From Cycas panzhihuaensis (taxonomy: Eukaryota; Cycadophyta), in the NCBI GenBank assembly GCA_023213395.1, contig CM041465.1, positions 48,119,741-48,183,740 on the forward strand: a stretch of DNA of 64,000 bases. The letters are read 5' to 3'. Shown piece by piece: positions 22,998 to 33,688 of the stretch; the stretch's first letter is position 1, and each line of letters begins with the position of its first letter. The translations under genes and the position numbers were made by a program. The notes under the pieces are model-generated. The model was given only the letters and a program-made list of their open reading frames with translations. It did not search any database and was not told where the DNA came from.

Positions 22998-23336
22998 TGT
23001 TAATGTGGAAGTTAATTATTAAGCCACTTAGTTAATATTAATATGGTTTAATTAAGTGAAAAGGTGCAAAGCCAAAAGGTCCAACTTATTCAGAGGGTCA
23101 TAACCCTAATCAAGTGACATCTCTTAGAGAGTATAAATGCCTTGAGGCCTTGTGTATTCAATAATCCAAGATCATTGTATCAATTCATTGTGAAATAATT
23201 AAGTAATCCACCAAGGATCCTTTTGTGGTGGTGTTTTTCCCGAAATGGTTTTCCCACATAAATTCCTGTGTACTATGCATCTGTTATATGTGTATATTTA
23301 TTTGTTTTCTTGATGTGTATGGTAAAAGATTTTACA
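22998..23336 (+). repeat. 3' LTR of element C
   Basis: Starts TGTTAATGTGGAAG. It contains a plausible TATA box (GAGTATAAATGCCTTG near 23130) followed by transcript-like sequence. The end TTTTACA near 23336 is a candidate only. No partner copy exists to confirm it. Confidence 0.65.
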
Positions 23337-23375
23337 GTTAGGAATATTCTTGTATGATTTCATATTCTCGAACAC

Positions 23376-24030
23376 TTCCATATGACAACCATGAAACATA
23401 GGACGTGCAACAAAATTAGTAAATTAAATGATAGTGGAAGAGTAGAGTCCAATTTAGAGGAAGAAATTAAAGGTATAGCAATTAACTACTTCAAAAAACT
23501 ATTTAAAGAACTTGGGTGTTAAGAGACTAATTTAAGGGGGGAGATTATGGGTTATATACCTAAACTGATTAATGAAGTGTAGAGTATATTATTAAAGGAG
23601 CCATTTTCTATGGAGGAGTTGAAGAAGGCCCTCTTTGACATGGGTCATGATAAAGCTCTCGTACCAGATGACTTCCCTCTAAGTTTTTTTTATAAGTTCT
23701 GGGATATAATCAAGGACAATCTAAAATTATCCCTAGATAAATTTTATGAGAAATGGATAATATTGAAGGAATGATAAGTTATTCCTTTTTATGATCCCAA
23801 AGAAAGAGGGAGTGAAAGCTATAGAGGGATTTAGACCAATTAGCCTCAACAATATAAAGTATAAAATTTTGGCTAAAATTTTAGCCAATAGACTCAAGAA
23901 GTGCATGCCACTCATCATATTTCTAAACTAGGATAGATTCATGAAAGGGAGACAAATCCTAGATGGCATTATAGTTGTCCATAAGAGAATTAGATTTCTG
24001 TAGAGTCTTATGAAGAGAACTAAAGTGAGA
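23376..24030 (+). pseudogene. LINE reverse transcriptase relic
   Basis: Reads MKHRTCNKISKLNDSGRVES, EEEIKGIAINYFKKLFKELG, then IKDNLKLSLDKFYEKWII, PKKEGVKAIEGFRPISLNNI, KYKILAKILANRLKKCMPLI and RFMKGRQILDGIIVVHKR. These are RT blocks 0-2 of a plant L1-type LINE. The same family occurs at 62770-64000 and, in better shape, at 55075-56524. Stops are mainly TAG. Both ends are truncated; the palm with FVDD is absent. Confidence 0.88.
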
Positions 24031-24468
24031 TGAATACTATAATTAGAGGTAGGATTCCTTTTAGATGCAATTAAAAGCCTAATTAAACATTGGAATAGAG
24101 GGTTAAAAGTGGGTCATATTGCAAGTCTTTTATATTTCATATTTGACATTACAACTTCAGTAAAATCTCAAAATATTGATATTGACATAATTAACTAACA
24201 CCTACATAATTGACTCCTTTTTTTTTCTTATAATTTTTGCATCTTGAAGTCTACTTCTATTAAAAGTGGTTTCATTCAAAATAGATATTAGGATCAAAAC
24301 TTATTAGTAATTTAGTAATAAAGACTATTATTATTTCTAAAATCCTTAATTTTTTGTTGAGTTTAAAAGGGTAGTATGGAAGTTACAAGTCTTTAAATTG
24401 CCTCAAACTAGATTTGAGGGAAGTAACTTTTTGCTCTTATTTCCACTAAAGGGGTTATATTTAGATTT
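24031..24468. other. unassigned AT-rich sequence between LINE relic and element E
   Basis: No coding homology or repeat structure recognised. The last five bases (24464-24468, GATTT) are the left target-site duplication of E. Confidence 0.6.
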
Positions 24469-24738
24469 TGTTGGAATTGAATGGAGAGTAGAGCAGAGTA
24501 GGTAAATATAAATATTTAATCCATATTGTAAATGCATTCAAAATATATTGTATTAATCCATCTTTAAAAAAGAGTGTACAAATATTCCAAAGTACGTGAT
24601 GTTAATGAATACTAAGGTTTAGAACCCCATATAATATATAGTTGTGAGGGAGGAGGGAAACCTCCTCAACCTCCATAATTCAAAATAATATAAAATAATA
24701 CACAACTTAACATTAAAAAATAAACTTACCTAACTTAC
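24469..24738 (-). repeat. 3' LTR of element E, first part (interrupted by D)
   Basis: TGTTGGAATTGAATGGAGAG at the start. Continues at 31046 after D. The two parts together are about 337 bases. Confidence 0.85.
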
Positions 24739-24990
24739 TATTAAAAACAGAGCTAAACCAGATCAAATGTACATGCCAATCTTAGAAATGAATACGCATG
24801 GATATCTAGTGGGAAAACCCACCTCAGAATATTAATTACATTTGATCCAAAAGTATAAGAGTATAAGATGATCTTAAGATATTTATAGATTTGTAAGACC
24901 TAAAATAATAAACATCTATTGGCCCAAATAATCAATAATAATAAAAGATTTGTGCATAACATTTACATTAGTCAGGTAGTATTTTTAACA
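24739..24990 (-). repeat. 3' LTR of element D
   Basis: Starts TATTAAAAAC (TG to TA at the first dinucleotide) and ends TTTTTAACA. Paired with 30796-31045. Confidence 0.93.
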
Positions 24991-25003
24991 TCGCCCCTTA
25001 ATG
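24991..25003 (-). other. polypurine tract of element D
   Basis: The minus strand reads CATTAAGGGGCGA directly before TGTTAAAAATAC. Confidence 0.82.
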
Positions 25004-25009
25004 TAAATG

Positions 25010-25640
25010 TTGGTCTTTAAAATAATGAAGTGTCTAACTTTTGTCTTGGAAGGTAGATTCCCCTTCAAGACTAAGTCCCAAATTTGCATGAATCTTCAAA
25101 AACTGATATTTAGTAAGAGCCTTGGTGAACATATCAGCAAGCTACTCCTCACTTGGACAATATTCAACCTGCATCTTTCCTTATTTGAGCAACTCACGGA
25201 TGTAGTAGTATTGAATTTTGATGTACTTCATATGTGCATGAAACTCTAGATTCTTTGAAAGTCGAATAGCATTTTGATTATCACAATGGATAACTAGAGT
25301 GCTAGATGATACATCAAGTGTCTCTAAAAGTCCCTGTAACCATATAGCTTCCCTTGCACCAACACTTAGACTTTGATACTCTGCTTTTATAGAAGACAAG
25401 GCCATGATAGATTCATTTTTAGATTGCCAAGAGACAAACCCATTTCTAATTCCAAAAATATACACTACAGTTGATTTTTGGTCTTCAACATCTCTGCCCC
25501 AATCAACATCTATATACCCATACAATTTTGCCTTGCCACCATGAAGGCATTCAAGACCTAGATTAAGTGTACCTTTAATATACTTTAAAATCCTCTTCGC
25601 TGCATTCAAATGTGGCTCTTGGGGATTTTCATAAAATGAG
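25010..25640 (-). pseudogene. Ty1/copia RNase H of D
   Basis: 25609-25181 is open for 142 codons: NAAKRILKYIKGTLNLGLEC, KLYGYIDVDWGRDVEDQKST, GFVSWQSKNESIMALSSIKA, EYQSLSVGAREAIWLQGLLE, LVIHCDNQNAIRLSKNLEFH and IKIQYYYIRELLK. Asp (YIDVDW), Glu (KAEYQ) and Asp (HCDNQNA) positions are kept. Gln and Trp codons that are TAG in C are intact here. A relic of the tail continues to about 25010 (the ADMFTKAL block, with frameshift). Confidence 0.92.
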
Positions 25641-26720
25641 ATACTAGTCCAACAACATAGGCAATATCAAGTCTAGTATGAGTTAGATAAATCAAACTCC
25701 CTAATAATTATTGATATAATGTCATACCTACAGCTAGTTTATCCATGTTCTTCAGAAGTTGTGTGTCTTTCACACATGGTGTCCTAGCCGGTTTGCAATC
25801 CTTCATCCTAAATTTCTCAAGTAGAGATTGAGCATACCTTGTCTGCAACATCATGATGTAATCTTTCATCTACCTAATCTCGATGCCTAAAAAATGATGG
25901 AGAGGGCAAGATCTGTCATATCAAAGTTATGACCTAAAAAGGTCTTTGTATCTACAATAGTTCTACTATAATTTCCTATAATAATAAGGTCATCCACATA
26001 TAAAACAATAAGAACTATTGAAGATCCTTTCTTTCTAATATAAAGACTTGGTTTAAAATCAGTTGTCACAAAACCATCATCCTTTAATCTAGCATCAATC
26101 TTTTCATACTAAGCACGTGGTGCTTGTTTTAGGCCATAAAGGGATTTCTTAAATCAACACACTAAATGCTCCTATCCTTTCTTCATAAAACCTAGAGGTT
26201 AAGCCATGTAAATCTCCTCCTTTATGTCTCCATGAAGAAATACAGACTTTACATCCATTTGATGTAACACCCAACCAAAAGTAGCTTTTAAAGCAAGGAT
26301 CAATCAAACCGTTGAAATCTTAGAGACTGGTGCAAAAGTCTCTTTATAATCAATTCCTTCTTTATTTTTAAAACCTTGAGCTACAAGTCTAGCTTTATAT
26401 TTGTCTAATTCACCATTGGAGTGATACTTTACCTTATAGACCCACTTGCAGCCAACCAAGTTCTTTGAGGAAGGAAGCTAAACTAAATTCCATATATTGT
26501 TCTTTATAAGAGAATAAAATTCTTCCTCTATCATAACTTTCCATCGTGGATCTTCCTTCACTTCTTTAAATGAAATAAAGTCACTAGAATCGTTGGTGTT
26601 CATCACTAAGGCCTGACTAGCATGTTGACTTCTTGTTCTTCAACCATCTTCTAGATTTTCAACCCTCACTCTTGAGTCTTCAATGGTTCTTTTCACCCAT
26701 AATAGAACACAAGGTGTAGA
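25641..26720 (-). pseudogene. Ty1/copia reverse transcriptase of D
   Basis: RT in broken frames, starting near 26600 with FKEVKEDPRWKVMIEEEF. It then has CKWVYKVKYHSNGELDKYKA-type sequence, MDVKSVFLHGDIKEEIYM, a (stop) within PRA-YEK, and 26069-25887 with KPSLYIRKKGSSIVLIVLYV followed by DDLIIIGNYSRTIVD. The YVDD box is intact. After TDLALSIIF comes a frame change, then the thumb (QTRYAQSLLEKFRMKDC). Stops are few. Confidence 0.88.
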
Positions 26721-27800
26721 TCATATTTCAACCTATGATAGATCCTCAATATAGCTTCCACTTAGTCCTACTTCAGAAACATTCTGTGGAACAGACTCAT
26801 GTACCTATAAATCTGTAGAATCATGACTCAGAAAATATAGAAGTGGAGGATAAAATATATCTTTAGATGATTTGTCAACATGATACATTAGTGACTCATC
26901 AAACTTAACATCCCAACTAATCAAGATTTTCTCCCCGTGCAGATCCCAGAGTCTATAAGACTTACTCTCTAGAGAGTACCCCACAAAAATACACTTTAAA
27001 CTCTTGCAATCTAATTTCTTTTGATTTTCGTCTGGGATGTGTGCATAGGCAATGCACCCAAATACCTTAAAATAACTAATGGAAGGTTTTTGACTGGTCC
27101 AACATTCTTCGGGGGTAATACCACGAATAACAGAAGTAGGTATCCTATTCAAAATATGAACTATTATCACCACAACTTCTGCCCAAAACTTGGGAGGTAA
27201 ACTTTTACCATGCACTATGCACCTCACTATTTCCATTATGGTACAATTTTTTCTTTCTGCTGCACCATTTTATTGTGGAGTATATGGAACAATAAATTCT
27301 CACTTAATACCATTGGCAAGACAGAGCTAATGAAAGGCATTATTATCATACTCCTTTCTATTATCACTTCTTAATTTCTAATATTCATACCACATTCATT
27401 TTCAACACAAGTTTTCCATTCAAAAAAATCTATCAAATATATCAGACTTATTCTTTAAAAAGAAAACCCAGGTTTTTTACTGAAATCATCCACAAACACA
27501 AGTACATAGCGAGCTCCAGAAATAGAAGGATTTGATAATAGACCCATCAAATTAGTATGGATAAGTCCTAATTTCTCTTTTGCCTTCCAAGTATTATCTC
27601 TAGCAAAAGGATAATGATGATGTTTTCCATACATACATCCTTCACAAGTACCCTTTAAACATTGAATATTAGGCAAACTAATTACCATCTTCAATTGATT
27701 CATTAAATTGATGCTACCATAGTTAAGATGGCCCAATCTTTTATGCCATAACTTACTCACATCATCAACACTGACAATGAAAATATAAGAATCCTACTGG
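26721..27800 (-). pseudogene. Ty1/copia GAG-pre-integrase and integrase of D
   Basis: 27760-27455 is open: SKLWHKRLGHLNYGSINLMN, GTCEGCMYGKHHHYPFARDN, LGLIHTNLMGLLSNPSISGA and YVLVFVDDFSKK with the first Asp. A damaged stretch follows (27454-27240). Then 27236-26805: MEIVRCIVHGKSLPPKFWAE, TPEECWTSQKPSISYFKVFG, CKSLKCIFVGYSLESKSYRL and ISWDVKFDESLMYHVD. The intact LDCKSLKC here shows what the TAG in C replaced. Contiguous blocks make the assignment secure. Confidence 0.92.
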
Positions 27801-28180
27801 GTTTTAAAAGACTCAAACATCCAAAAGTTATCCTATACTTTCCCAGTAGCAACAATAGAGAAGTGTTTCCTTGGATCTCTAACTAGACATTTATCATTAT
27901 AAAGCTCTATTTTCATACCTTGCTTGTAGATTTCCTAGGCTGAGAGAAGATTTAGCTCTATTTGAGGCATGTAATAAACACCATCAAATTTTCCACCTAC
28001 AAGTAAAACGATTCCAATACCTTTTATAGGCAAAACACTAGCATCTGCAATAATTATATTAGCATCAATTGAACCTGTATCTAAGGCATCACAAATATGC
28101 TTCTGATAGGTGATGTGTTTTTGAGCACCTGAGTCTAGGATCCAATAGTCTTTCTTTTCATATGACATTGTTGAGGCCCG
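27801..28180 (-). pseudogene. Ty1/copia protease of D, active site intact
   Basis: 28168-27935 is open for 77 codons: MSYEKKDYWILDSGAQKHIT, DALDTGSIDANIIIADASVL, GGKFDGVYYMPQIELNLLSA. The DSG motif is intact. A TAG follows, then KQGMKIELYNDKCLVRDPRK in frame. It serves as the reference for the damaged protease of C. Confidence 0.9.
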
Positions 28181-29001
28181 AATATAATGTGCTGCAATAT
28201 TTTTCTTATTGTCATCTTGACTTACCTTGCACTTGTCCCATTTCTTAATCTAATAGTTTCTTTCCTTGTGACCGTCTTTCTTGTAGTAATTGCACCTTCC
28301 CACAAACTTCTTCTTTTCATGAGAGGTTTCACCAATCTTCTATGTAGGCTTATTTTCATGGAATATATCCTTCTTTTATGTCTTCATTATCAAGGCCTAA
28401 TTTAAAATAGATCCACCAAGCATCCTATGATGCTTCAATTTGGCATCTTCAGCTAAGATCATATTTTTTAATGACTCAAGAGACTTACCTTCCATGGCTT
28501 CATCACTCCCATAAACTGTCTAAAAGGTTGCAAATGCAGCTAGTAATTTGGACATAACAATGGTAAACAATAATGCATCATTTATTGAGTTTATCTTTAG
28601 TTCATCCAACTTATTTCTCAGGTCAGTAGTCTTGTTTAAGAAGGCACTGATGTTATTTTTGTCTTCTACCTTTGCACTCAATAATTCCATCATGAGGGCA
28701 ACCCAATGATTTGTCTTCTTTTTCTCAAAAGTCTCACATAATTTGGTCCAAATTTCATATGGGATTTTAAGATTGTGTACTAAAGCTCTCTGATTGGGAG
28801 CCAAAGATAGCTTAAGTAACCTAATAGCCATAAACTATCTCTCTTCAACACGCACATGATCGTTTTCATCCAAAGGCAGGCTTAACAAAGGTAACTTAGT
28901 GATTCCCCATAGGTGGTTTACCATTAAAACAAGCTCCATGTGTGCTTTCCACTCATTAAAATTATTTCCATTGAACGTAACTAATGGTGCAAGCTTCTCC
29001 A
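28181..29001 (-). pseudogene. Ty1/copia gag of D
   Basis: Begins MEKLAPLVTFNGNNFNEWKA near 29001, then VLMVNHLWGITKLPL. The open part is 28831-28520: MAIRLLKLSLAPNQRALVHN, LKIPYEIWTKLCETFEKKKT, NHWVALMMELLSAKVED and LNKTTDLRNKLDELKI. Then MEGKSLESLKNMILAEDAKL. The knuckle near 28300-28260 reads CNYYKKDGHKERNY; only the first Cys survives, the others are Tyr. Confidence 0.9.
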
Positions 29002-30783
29002 TGATTGAATTAAATGGAAAAATAACTCAGAAATCCAACTAAAACTCAAATACCTTTCTTGAATAGAAGACTCAACGTCATAATTCAAGCTCAATTTTAG
29101 CCAAGCTCTTTAGAACCCAAAACACATGAACCAACAACTCCGAAGTCTGATTGTAAAAAGCATGAAATAATTCACTTCTTGAACTAATATAACTTGTCAC
29201 CCAAATATCAACTAATTGATGCCCAAATACTTTACTCCAACTCAAATCCATGAATACTTCTCAATATAAATAACCCTTAAAGCAACCTTTAATTAAAAAA
29301 ACCACCATTGATTTATGAAACCTTCATTAAAAATCAATAAAGGGCAATGTTTTACTATGTTATACAGTTGCAATAACCATTGTATCTCACTAAATGAGCA
29401 TTAATATGATTCGTCTGATTAAAGCAAGTCTCGTACGAACCCTAACTATACCAACTATAATGAAGTAGCTCCCATAGATGCCACTAATATCAAAGTGTAC
29501 AGCTATAAATACCCTCGGTCAACATACCAAGAGGTACTAATGAACGCAGGCAAGAAACATAAATATCAAAAAAAGGCGACAAACATACTATATATAAGAT
29601 GAGAATGCAACACTATTTATATATGGATAAAAGGATAGAAAACATGTAGTATATACACAAAATGAGTGTTATAAAAAAGCTAAAAATGCTGGTATATTCA
29701 TAGTGAAAAATGCATTATATACATGGTGTGAAACCACTACTAGACATATAAGATAAAGGTACAGATACAAGAACATGCTGAATATATACAAAATAGAGAC
29801 ACAAGACGCAGATAAATCATAGTCAACATGTGTCATATATACATGTAGTGTAGATAATAAGAACACTCACGAGAGTATATGTAGATGCATGAGAAAGAAC
29901 GTTAATATGTAGGTGTATATCTAGACAACCAGACGTGTGAGAAAGTATGGGTGTATATCAAGATAGTTGTGTGAGAAAGTACATGTGTATACATAGATAA
30001 ACGCGTGAGAAAGAACAACATAAATATACACGGAGATACATGCTACGTACATGTAAAAATAGTGAGCGTATATACAACTACATGAGTAAAACAATGAGTG
30101 TATACATAGATTTTAAGGACACGTATATGTGTATACTCAATCAGTAAGGATGCTAACAAGTGCCAAACATGAGAGGATAAACATAAGAAAGATGTCAAAT
30201 GTAATACAATGAAAATAAACTGTGAACAACTACACTTAACACAAACGTAGATGTTGATACACAACACACAACTATATACACAGTTATGTTTCAAATGCCA
30301 AATTATACAACCATAGTATAGAAGAATAATGGGTTTCTTAATCACATAGGGGAGGAGGACAGCGAAGGGTGATAGAATGCGATGTTTACAGTAAAACAAT
30401 ACCCAAAGTTTGATTGGCCAAATATAAAGCTTAAGGATAAAATGGCTATCAACACAGCATATCAATGTTCTATAATAGTTTTTAGGTTTTAAATTTGTAC
30501 GAACAAGAAGATAGATATGGGCATGTAGAGGAGTAAAAGTATAATACTACACAAATAATAGAGTAAGTGAAAAGAAGGAAAAAACATAAAGTACCTTTAA
30601 ATGAGACCAAATAGGGCGTCTGAAGCATCTTTAGATGTGATTCACCTTCAAACTCTTCTTAAATGCCAAACAGAGCTGAGGATAGGGCTATACCAACTCT
30701 TCACAATACCAAATTTCTTCTAAACGTCCAATAATCAGATCATGACACTATGTCGCTCACCCAGCGGTAACGTAGAACCACCC
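29002..30783 (-). other. 5' leader of element D with a 34-bp minisatellite
   Basis: 1.8 kb without recognisable protein homology. At 29887-30030 are about four units opening GTGTGAGAAAGTA and spaced exactly 34 bases (29935, 29969, 30003), with an earlier longer unit at 29887. A 140-codon open frame at 30465-30043 (minus) is Cys/His/Tyr-rich and looks like chance. Confidence 0.75.
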
Positions 30784-30795
30784 GCTCTAATACCG
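30784..30795 (-). other. primer-binding site of element D, decayed
   Basis: The plus strand reads GCTCTAATACCG against GCTCTGATACCA. It directly abuts the LTR start TGTTAAAAATAG. Confidence 0.88.
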
Positions 30796-31045
30796 TGTTA
30801 AAAATAGAGCTAAACCAGATTGAATACACATGCCAATCTTAGAAACAAATATGCATGGATATCTAGTGGGAAAACCCACCTTAGAACATCGATTACATTT
30901 GATCCAAAAGCATGAGTATAAGATGATGTTTGGATATTTATAGATTTGTAAGACCTAAAATAATAAACATTCATTGGCATGAATAATTAATAATAATAAA
31001 AGATTTGTGGATAACATTTATATTAGTCGAGTATTATTTTTAACA
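30796..31045 (-). repeat. 5' LTR of element D
   Basis: TGTTAAAAATAGAGC...TTTTTAACA, 250 bases. Followed by CTTAG, the duplicated target. Confidence 0.93.
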
Positions 31046-31112
31046 CTTAGCATTAAAGCTTATGTGCTGTATATTTCTAATGTAGGGTCATGTGGTAAAC
31101 ATTAACCCAACA
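31046..31112 (-). repeat. 3' LTR of element E, second part
   Basis: Continues the LTR interrupted at 24738 and ends ACCCAACA. The last 55 bases recur at 33630-33683. Confidence 0.85.
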
Positions 31113-31123
31113 TTCTCCTCTTT
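31113..31123 (-). other. polypurine tract of element E
   Basis: The minus strand reads AAAGAGGAGAA directly before TGTTGGG. Confidence 0.8.
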
Positions 31124-31499
31124 AATGGTCATCACATACATCTTCATCTTCTCTTTGAACTTGTGATACTTATACTTGAAAAAAACTTTGAATATTATCC
31201 TTTATCTTTACCATCATTCATAAAGTGGTCATTAACTCACCTTATCATCCTTTTAATAATGCATGCCTCTTTAATAATATATGGTTCAAATGGCTTTCAT
31301 GTAGGTGGAGTTTAATTTGAATGAGTAGAGGTGGCTTTATCTTGATCTTTATATTTTACTTTAGTCAAGTCTAAGGTACATATCATCTCACCAAATGTAA
31401 CATTGAAGTCATTACTTTTATTGAAATCTACACTAGTATAAGTAACATTAGTCTTTTCATCAAAATATACCTTCTCTAACATCATAGGGAAAATACATC

Positions 31500-31806
31500 A
31501 ATCTAATTAGTCATATTAAATTTTAAGGTATCTCCCACATAAATCAATTCTAAAGTATCCCATACATATTTTGATATGATCATTTTATAAATATTAGAAA
31601 ATACATTGTCATCTATGGTACAAAATAATAGGGCTAGGGCTTCATTGTCCTTTTTCATATATTCTTTAATATTTGGTTCATATTCATCTTTTACATATTT
31701 TCAAAGGTCATTTGTAATAATGTATGCTTTTATTATTATACTCCATATTTGAAAATCATTTCTATTAAATATAAGAAAGCTTATATTACTTAGATTCATT
31801 ATCATT
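31500..31806 (-). pseudogene. Ty1/copia gag relic of E
   Basis: The minus frame reads MNLSNISFLIFNRNDFQIWS, IIIKAYIITNDL(stop)KYVKDE, YEPNIKEYMKKDNEALALLF, CTIDDNVFSNIYKMIISKYV and WDTLELIYVGDT. This is the copia gag pattern (YxxW...DNEALALI...W..L...Y.G) and resembles gag of B. One TAG interrupts it. Confidence 0.82.
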
Positions 31807-33629
31807 GTATAAAAGATTTTAGCACATTATAAAAAAATATGATTTTTAATAAATAAATAAGAAGAGTAATCCTGACATAAAAAAATAATAAATGATACTT
31901 TAGAATAAATTTTACTATTCAAAGCATGAAAGAATGAGACAAGATAAATGTTTATTTTTGTAATCAAATATTCTTTTGAATTGAAAATAGAAAATGCTCC
32001 TTTGATTTTTGTAATCAAATATTCTTTTGAATTGAAAATAGAAAATGCTCATTTGAAAGGAATATGCAAAATAAAGTAACAAGCTTCATTTTTAAAGTAA
32101 ATCAAATGCACTTTTTTCTTGATTGAATAATAATGAGCCAAAATAAGAACTCAAATAAATGAAACTTCAATTTTTTTTAATGTTTAAATGGCTTCTTAAT
32201 CAATCAACTAAGAGATTCCTTAAAGAATGCAAGGCAAATATCCTCTTGGATTGAAAGAAATATTCAAACTATGTTTCTTTTAAGCAATAATGAATATATG
32301 AATCTTAAAAATAAAATGCTTAATAGAGTATGCCTTGAAATACTTAAAAGTACAAAAGAATAAGTTTATAGCTATGCACTATTGTGCATTTTTTAACTTT
32401 CAAATATAATGGCTTTAAAGGAATTAGAATATGTATTCTACTAGTAAATTAAGAAGCTTGAAATATAAATTTTTAAATGAATATGTCTTCAATCAAATAT
32501 GTTCCTTGAATGATTATATGCAATCTAATAACTTTCAAATTGAGATGCTCTTTGTAAAAGTAGATAAGAGACTATATGCACATTCTCTAATATGATGCAA
32601 TGAATCAATAAAACCTTCAATATTTGAATGCTCCTAAATCTCAGAATGTTAAATGAACTTAGAAGTATAAAATGAGAAAACTAACTTGTAACTATGCCCT
32701 TGCAATATCCTTCTCAAAAAAAGAGACTTTGATATAAGTACAAAAGTTTCTTTGACTATTGGACCAATGAACTTTATGATATATGATAAATGTTCCAAAC
32801 ATTCTTTGTACTAATGTAGATCAAATAATAGTAAGCTCCTTTGTAAATTTAGAAATAAACTAGGTATACCTTGAGATTTTTAAAAAGATATAATACTTGA
32901 AATGATTAAATATGCTAAAAAATTATTCTATATTTAAATGAAATTATAAAATAAAGTAAGTGGTTAAGGTAAGTAGTACTAATTTGATATATTGATCCAA
33001 GTATACCTTTTGATCTTTAAGAAGCTAAAACTAATGCTAAAAGTTGTAAATCAACTTATAATCTTATTAAGAAATAATAAATATCCTCAAGAAACTAATT
33101 AGTAGTAAATAATACTCAAATAGAATTTAAAAAAATATATGCCTATTAGGTCTGAACTAGAGCCTTGACTTGAGGAGATTTAAACACTTATAAAATAGTG
33201 TCAAAATAAGATGAAACTAGTTCTAATATGTAGAGCTCTAAAAATCCTTTGTGTTGATTCTTACAGTTTGAAAATGGAGCTATAGCAGTCAAGTTATTGA
33301 AGAAATAGTGAACATCCCCCTTTTTGGTAATTGAAATAAATGCAAAAAGAAAGGTCAACTTTGACTAAGTCAAATACTATAGAAACTAACTCAAATTGAA
33401 TAAAGGATTATATCAAGCTAAAAATCTCTGAAATATAAATGCAACGAGTTTGACATTGTGAGAAACTGATACTCCAATAAAGAGTTATAGTAGAAAAGGT
33501 CAGTGTTCCTCTATGAGTATTAATAAAATGAAAAAAAAAAAAAGAAGATAATAATCCCCTTTAGCCAGTAAGAACAAGGTTACATGGGACCTAAAAGGAC
33601 CACTAGTTAAGCACCCAAGGGGGATAATG
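31807..33629 (-). other. AT-rich remainder of E; 51-bp tandem duplication
   Basis: Very AT-rich; no pol homology found on either strand. 31955-32005 and 32006-32056 are a 51-base tandem duplication with one mismatch, so it arose recently. Poly(A) near 33530-33543. A weak primer-site-like ACTGATACTCCA occurs at 33464. Confidence 0.5.
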
Positions 33630-33683
33630 GTTGTGTGCTACATATTTCCAATGTAGGGTCATATGGAGAATGTTAACCTAATG
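33630..33683 (-). repeat. 5' LTR end of element E (only shared terminal part)
   Basis: GTGTGCTACATATTTCCAAT...GTTAACCTAATG matches the end of the left LTR (31058-31112). It is followed by GATTT, the right duplication. How far the LTR extends left cannot be seen. Confidence 0.7.
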
Positions 33684-33688
33684 GATTT

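Larger units (their letters stand above)
19259..23336 (+). mobile_element. Ty1/copia element C, 5' LTR missing
   Basis: Gag, protease, integrase, RT, RNase H, polypurine tract and 3' LTR lie in order on the plus strand. Protein blocks match element D (24739-31045) throughout, so both are one family. No copy of the 3' LTR is found upstream of gag, so the element is 5'-truncated or rearranged. Stops and some frameshifts inactivate it. Confidence 0.88.
24739..31045 (-). mobile_element. complete Ty1/copia element D, 6.3 kb, TSD CTTAC/CTTAG
   Basis: LTRs of 252 and 250 bases (24739-24990, 30796-31045) share long identical blocks such as GGATATCTAGTGGGAAAACCC. CTTAC (24734-24738) and CTTAG (31046-31050) are the target-site duplication with one mismatch. 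The minus strand carries primer site, leader, gag, protease, integrase, RT, RNase H and polypurine tract. It is the best-preserved copia element in the window, with long open segments, and is of the same family as C. It sits inside the 3' LTR of E. Confidence 0.95.
24469..33683 (-). mobile_element. Ty1/copia element E with D nested in its 3' LTR, TSD GATTT
   Basis: The left LTR opens TGTTGG (24469) and, after removing D, closes CCAACA at 31112, giving perfect 6-base terminal inverted repeats. GATTT precedes it (24464-24468) and GATTT follows the right end (33684-33688), a perfect 5-base duplication. A polypurine tract lies at 31113-31123 and a copia-type gag on the minus strand at 31500-31806. 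Integrase, RT and RNase H were not found, so pol is deleted or beyond recognition. The right LTR matches the left only over its last approximately 55 bases. Confidence 0.8.

Noticed and set aside
23120-23150. Host promoter (TATA box GAGTATAAATG)
   Set aside because: It lies within the 3' LTR of C at the position expected for the element's own promoter. No host gene follows.
30043-30465. 140-codon open frame in the leader of D
   Set aside because: Low-complexity Cys/Tyr/His composition, no domain, in AT-rich noncoding leader.
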